A DNA stretch of 8,042 bases, from contig USFU01000072.1 in assembly GCA_900554135.1 (NCBI GenBank), positions 1-8,042 on the forward strand. The letters run 5' to 3'. The notes beneath the pieces were generated by a model. The model worked only from the letters and a program-made list of their open reading frames with translations. It did not search any database and was not told the DNA's origin. Shown piece by piece: positions 5,524 through 8,042 of this stretch; position 1 is the first letter of the stretch; each line of letters starts with the position of its first letter. The DNA comes from an uncultured Collinsella sp. GTDB taxonomy: Bacteria; Actinomycetota; Coriobacteriia; Coriobacteriales; Coriobacteriaceae. A program made the translations under genes and the position numbers.

Positions 5524-6477
5524 CTAGCCGTGGAAGCGGGCTATGGGCGCAAGTGGCTGCTCGCGAAAGACGCGATCGACGGCGGCGCGGTATTCGTCGA
5601 CCTTTTTAGTCTTGCGTACGAGCTTGTGAACGGTAGCGGGGTCGGCGAAAGCGCACTTGGCGTAGAACCACCACTCCTTCATGCGAAAGACCGCGTTGTC
5701 GCCAATCTCTTCTGCATAGGCCGCAAACAGCGTGTCGTGGAAGCGCTGCAGCTCGGCTGCTGTGGCAGCAGGACCGCCGTTGACCATACGAGCCAGAGCG
5801 GGGTTCGCGAGCAGGCCGCGCCCCAGCATCACATGGCGTGTGCCGGGATAGGCCTCCACCAGCGCATCCATATCCTCAAGATCAAAAATGTCGCCGTTGT
5901 AGGCGACCGGAAACGGCGCGCGCTCCAGCGTTTCGCCATAGAACTCCTTGCGCGGCGTGCCCGTATAGCGGTCCTTTTGCACGCGCGGGTGCACGATTAG
6001 CTCTGCCAGCGGCATGCGACAGTACAGGTCAAGCACGCGCTCGTATTCGTCGTCACTCTCCAGCCCCAGCCTGGTTTTTACCGACACCGGCAACGGCGAA
6101 CGTTCGCACACATCGCTCAAGAACACTTCGAGCTCGTCCAAGTGGCGCAAAAAGCCCGAGCCCTTGCCCTTGGCGACAACCGTCCCCGAGGGGCAACCCA
6201 AGTTGAGATTGACCTCGCGATAGCCCATGTCGGCGAGCACCTGTGCCGCCCACACAAACTCGTCCGCGTTCTTGGACATCAACTGAGGCACCACGTTGAG
6301 CCCCTGGTTATTGGCAGGATCGATCTCCTTAAACGCCTTGCCGCCAAAGCGGTTTCCCACCCGCGGCGGCGGCAAAAACGGCGTGTAATAGCAATCGAGC
6401 GCACCGAAGCACTCCGCATGCACGCGACGGAACACATGCCCGGTAATCCCCTCCATAGGGGCAAGCGAAAGAATCAT
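5524..6477 (-). CDS. tRNA-dihydrouridine synthase (Dus family)
   Basis: This 317-residue FMN-dependent enzyme reduces uridine to dihydrouridine in tRNA D-loops using NADPH. It shows the Dus TIM-barrel signatures in order: LAPMEGIT (5-12, FMN binding), QLMSKNADEF (65-74), EVNLNLGCPSGTVVAKGKG with the catalytic Cys95 (88-106), SVKTRLG with K134 (132-138), IVHPRVQKDRYTG with H163 (161-173), YNGDI (193-197) and MLGRGLLANPAL (217-228) for phosphate binding, then the helical tRNA-binding C-terminus. The ATG at 6477 is directly preceded by an in-frame TAG, so the start cannot lie further upstream; a weak purine-rich GAGAGAAGAG precedes it. The length is normal for bacterial Dus. The exact subfamily (A, B, C or the compact Dus of Firmicutes/Actinomycetota) is not decided here. 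It is convergent with the glutaredoxin gene and has its own likely promoter near 6534-6563. Confidence 0.95.
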   Translation of the reverse strand: MILSLAPMEGITGHVFRRVHAECFGALDCYYTPFLPPPRVGNRFGGKAFKEIDPANNQGLNVVPQLMSKNADEFVWAAQVLADMGYREVNLNLGCPSGTVVAKGKGSGFLRHLDELEVFLSDVCERSPLPVSVKTRLGLESDDEYERVLDLYCRMPLAELIVHPRVQKDRYTGTPRKEFYGETLERAPFPVAYNGDIFDLEDMDALVEAYPGTRHVMLGRGLLANPALARMVNGGPAATAAELQRFHDTLFAAYAEEIGDNAVFRMKEWWFYAKCAFADPATVHKLVRKTKKVDEYRAAVDRVFREQPLAPIARFHG

Positions 6478-6500
6478 CTACTCTTCTCTCATATCAACGG

Positions 6501-6531
6501 ATGTGACAAAGGAACCGCCCCCTTGTTACAT
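6501..6531. repeat. 31-base hairpin repeat in the dus leader
   Basis: ATGTGACAAAGG (6501-6512) and CCCTTGTTACAT (6520-6531) pair at ten of twelve positions, one further position being G-T, around a seven-base loop AACCGCC. With the predicted dus start site near 6527 it would fold at the very 5' end of the dus mRNA, 23 bases before the start codon. It resembles short repeats I associate with Collinsella intergenic DNA (memory only). Confidence 0.65.
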
Positions 6532-6533
6532 GC

Positions 6534-6563
6534 ATTATGCCTTGTGCTTCAGATGATTCACAA
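6534..6563 (-). promoter_or_regulatory. Candidate promoter of dus
   Basis: On the minus strand TTGTGA (-35, 6558-6563) is followed after 18 bases by CATAAT (-10, 6534-6539; 5 of 6 to consensus). The start site would be near 6527, leaving a leader of about 50 bases that begins inside the 6501-6531 hairpin. Confidence 0.5.
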
Positions 6564-6566
6564 GGC
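6539..6566. promoter_or_regulatory. Perfect 8-base inverted repeat across the dus -35, candidate operator
   Basis: GCCTTGTG (6539-6546) and CACAAGGC (6559-6566) are perfect inverted copies separated by 12 bases. They span the spacer and -35 hexamer of the candidate dus promoter, a position suited to a repressor or activator site. No regulator can be named. Confidence 0.4.
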
Positions 6567-6616
6567 AGAGGTAGCTGCTTGACGATAATCACCCTTCTAT
6601 CCGTCGCCTTACGCAA

Positions 6617-6798
6617 CGAAGGTGAATGCTTTTCCGCGAAGTGAACGGGTGAAATCGGACCCTCGATGCATCGACACTTTGGGAAGGCCAATTCCTGCGG
6701 TTTTATCACTCAAATCCTGCGGTTTTAGCGTCGAAAAACGTGGGTGCTTCAGGGGTCCAAATTAGGTCGTTCACTTCTCGGGAAACCATTCACCTTCG
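6617..6798. repeat. 182-base fold-back element with long inverted ends (MITE-like or structured RNA)
   Basis: The left arm 6617-6647 (starting CGAAGGTGAATG, ending GAAGTGAACG) is the inverted copy of the right arm 6768-6798 at 28 of 31 positions. Further in, GGACCC (6657-6662) pairs with GGGTCC (6753-6758) at exactly the same distance (9 bases) from both arms. Outside, GCAA (6613-6616) and TTGC (6801-6804) also mirror each other if two bases are skipped on the right. The roughly 90-base centre holds a perfect 12-base palindrome TCGATGCATCGA (6663-6674) and two copies of TCCTGCGGTTTTA at 6693-6705 and 6715-6727. No transposase and no clear target-site duplication are seen. It could be a non-autonomous mobile element, a structured RNA or a regulatory fold. 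Confidence 0.75.
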
Positions 6799-6867
6799 AT
6801 TTGCTGTTTGCGGGCATCGGAAGCGGCTTCATGCTCCAAAAGACGACGTTCGCAATCAAACGATCAC

Positions 6868-6883
6868 CAACAGCACGCTGTTG
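6868..6883. promoter_or_regulatory. 16-base palindrome upstream of the three-TM protein gene
   Basis: CAACAGCACGCTGTTG has perfect 7-base arms around a 2-base centre. It lies 37 bases before the candidate -10 at 6921 and resembles a dimer-binding operator. Regulator unknown. Confidence 0.4.
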
Positions 6884-6920
6884 ACCGCTATGTATGAACA
6901 ACAGACATCCTCCACTCATC

Positions 6921-6926
6921 TATACT
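6921..6926 (+). promoter_or_regulatory. Candidate -10 for the three-TM protein gene
   Basis: TATACT matches the -10 consensus at five of six positions and would start transcription near 6933, about 44 bases before the ATG. The -35 region at the proper distance is poor, so an activator may be needed or the call may be wrong. Confidence 0.35.
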
Positions 6927-6976
6927 CAAGAGCGTGTGCGCATCGCCCCCGAAAAACGATGAGAGCCGAGGCCCCC

Positions 6977-8042
6977 ATGCAGCAACTCACCGAGCAAGAA
7001 AAGAAACGCATCCAGCGGTACTGCACATACCCCAAAATCGCAGCGACCGCACTCGTCATGTCGTTCGTAGCATGCCTGTTGATGTTGCCGCTCCAAATGG
7101 TCAACGATATCGCGTTTCACCAAAAGGAATTCCAACCCGCGGGCATATATACCGCCATCGCACTCACCGTAATCGAACTCGCCATCTTTTGCTATTGCGC
7201 TCTTGCGCCGCGCTTTGGAATGCAGGGCAAACAGTGGAAGGAGCTGCAGAGCAGGCTTGCGGTGGCCCAGACCAACAAGGACCATTCCGCGGAGGTCGCC
7301 GGCGTGCTTGCCACGCAAGCTGCCGGCCGCCTGCTCAAGAACAGCGATAACGATCTCGCGCGCAACCTGGGCGGTGCCGCCGAGGTTGCCAGCGCCGTAG
7401 GGGCAGTCGCCACGGCGGCAGACGTGCTGGCCGAGACCTCGAGCAATGCCGAGGCCATGGCAAACGCATACGGCGTGACAATTCCAAACGTCAAGAAGCA
7501 GATCATAGCTCTCGCGGTGTTGCCCGCCATTGTGCTGCTTGGCGTCTACATCCCGCAGTTTGTCCAGGGAAATAACGAGCTTCAGGCGAGAAAGGCCGCT
7601 GCCGCCGAACAGCTCACCATTGCACAGGATGCCCTGGAGCCCGTGTGCGAACGCATCGCGGCAGATGATCCGTACGAGTCGTATCACGACTACGGCTACC
7701 GCATTATCGGCTATCTACGCGACAACGACCTCGGCGCTCAAGCGGCCTATGTCTACCTTTCTTTTGATGTAGACGGCACGCTCACGGACGTCGATTACAC
7801 CAGTCAGATCGACCCCGAGGCAAGCCTTGCAGACAACCTCGCCCGCGCCGAGCAGGATATTGCAACGCTCTGTGCCCCGCTCAACGGACTGGACATTTCC
7901 GTTGCCACGCCTGACCTCCTCGCGCCATGTAGCCTGTCGGATGAGTTTAAGCGGGCATTTTTGGCCGGATCCTTATACGAGGAGATCAGCATCAAGACGG
8001 AGGACGAATCCATCAAGTCGTACTACGCCTTTGACACCGAGC
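6977..8042 (+). CDS. Unrecognised three-TM protein, partial (runs off right edge)
   Basis: 355 residues are visible and the frame is still open at the edge. I do not recognise the family. TM segments lie at about residues 21-42, 56-77 and 176-195. Basic residues flank the cytoplasmic ends (EKKRIQRY before TM1, PRFGMQGKQWKE after TM2, NVKKQ before TM3), so residues 78-175 should be cytoplasmic and everything after 196 outside. The cytoplasmic loop is Ala-rich and helical (AEVAGVLATQAAGRLLK, then GGAAEVASAVGAVATAADV). The outer part is acidic (DPYESYHDYGYRIIGYLRDN near 231, VYLSFDVDGTLTDVDYTSQ near 259) with Cys299 and Cys318 as a possible disulfide. The ATG at 6977 is chosen because GAGG (6968-6971) lies 5 bases before it; an in-frame ATG at 6959 has no such site. 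Codon use looks like that of its neighbours. Role unknown. Confidence 0.85.
   Translation, partial: MQQLTEQEKKRIQRYCTYPKIAATALVMSFVACLLMLPLQMVNDIAFHQKEFQPAGIYTAIALTVIELAIFCYCALAPRFGMQGKQWKELQSRLAVAQTNKDHSAEVAGVLATQAAGRLLKNSDNDLARNLGGAAEVASAVGAVATAADVLAETSSNAEAMANAYGVTIPNVKKQIIALAVLPAIVLLGVYIPQFVQGNNELQARKAAAAEQLTIAQDALEPVCERIAADDPYESYHDYGYRIIGYLRDNDLGAQAAYVYLSFDVDGTLTDVDYTSQIDPEASLADNLARAEQDIATLCAPLNGLDISVATPDLLAPCSLSDEFKRAFLAGSLYEEISIKTEDESIKSYYAFDTE

Larger units (their letters stand above)
6478..6976. other. 499-base non-coding region between dus and the three-TM protein gene
   Basis: This divergent spacer contains no credible gene. From left to right it holds the dus leader with its hairpin repeat, the dus promoter with an inverted repeat over its -35, the 182-base fold-back element, a stretch of about 65 bases (6805-6867) in which I see nothing, the 16-base palindrome, and the promoter and ribosome-binding site of the rightward gene. 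Confidence 0.7.

Noticed and set aside
6494..6709. Minus-strand frame of 71 codons across the left half of the fold-back element
   Set aside because: It overlaps the inverted repeats and the dus promoter and has no domain, so it is more likely chance than a small gene.
6617..6798. Fold-back element as a CRISPR array or an attC-type recombination site
   Set aside because: Only two direct units at one spacing, no series of repeats, no cas or integrase genes, and no conserved core of an integron site.
6926..7687. Minus-strand frame of 253 codons
   Set aside because: Antisense to the membrane protein gene, which has a ribosome-binding site, clear TM segments and normal codon use.

Overview
The window looks like an ordinary chromosomal stretch from a moderately high-GC Actinomycetota, most plausibly a gut Coriobacteriia such as Collinsella. 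This rests on overall gene style and on intergenic inverted repeats that resemble repeats I associate with that genus. It is inference; no rRNA or other marker gene is present to prove it.

Layout, left to right. (1) Positions 1-1984, minus strand: a two-gene unit. It encodes a lipoprotein of the amino-acid-type solute-binding family 3, followed with a 4-base ATGA overlap by a membrane histidine kinase. The kinase runs off the left edge just after its phospho-acceptor His box. No ABC permease or ATPase is in view, so the binding protein may be the sensory partner of the kinase. (2) 2129-3343, minus: a MalY/PatB-type PLP C-S lyase, with a strong hairpin just after its stop. (3) 3456-4193, minus: TrmO (TsaA/YaeB), the tRNA t6A37 methyltransferase, apparently read from a leaderless or nearly leaderless promoter. 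(4) 4335-5162, plus: a regulator-like protein joining an XRE-type HTH, a zinc ribbon and a TipAS-type drug-recognition domain. It is followed 51 bases later by a small glutaredoxin-like protein (5214-5459). (5) 5524-6477, minus: a tRNA-dihydrouridine synthase convergent with the glutaredoxin gene, with a 48-base interrupted palindrome between the two stops. (6) 6478-6976: a 499-base non-coding region between divergent genes. It holds a candidate dus promoter with a hairpin at the mRNA 5' end, a 182-base fold-back element with 31-base inverted ends (28/31 identical) and symmetric inner pairs, and a 16-base palindrome near the next promoter. (7) 6977 to the right edge, plus: an unrecognised three-TM protein, cut by the window.

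The genes are mostly housekeeping (two tRNA-modification enzymes, sulfur amino-acid metabolism, thiol redox). The points deserving attention are the solute-binding lipoprotein/kinase pair, the XRE-zinc ribbon-TipAS fusion, and the fold-back element with the other inverted repeats. I see no phage, IS transposase, CRISPR array, tRNA or rRNA.
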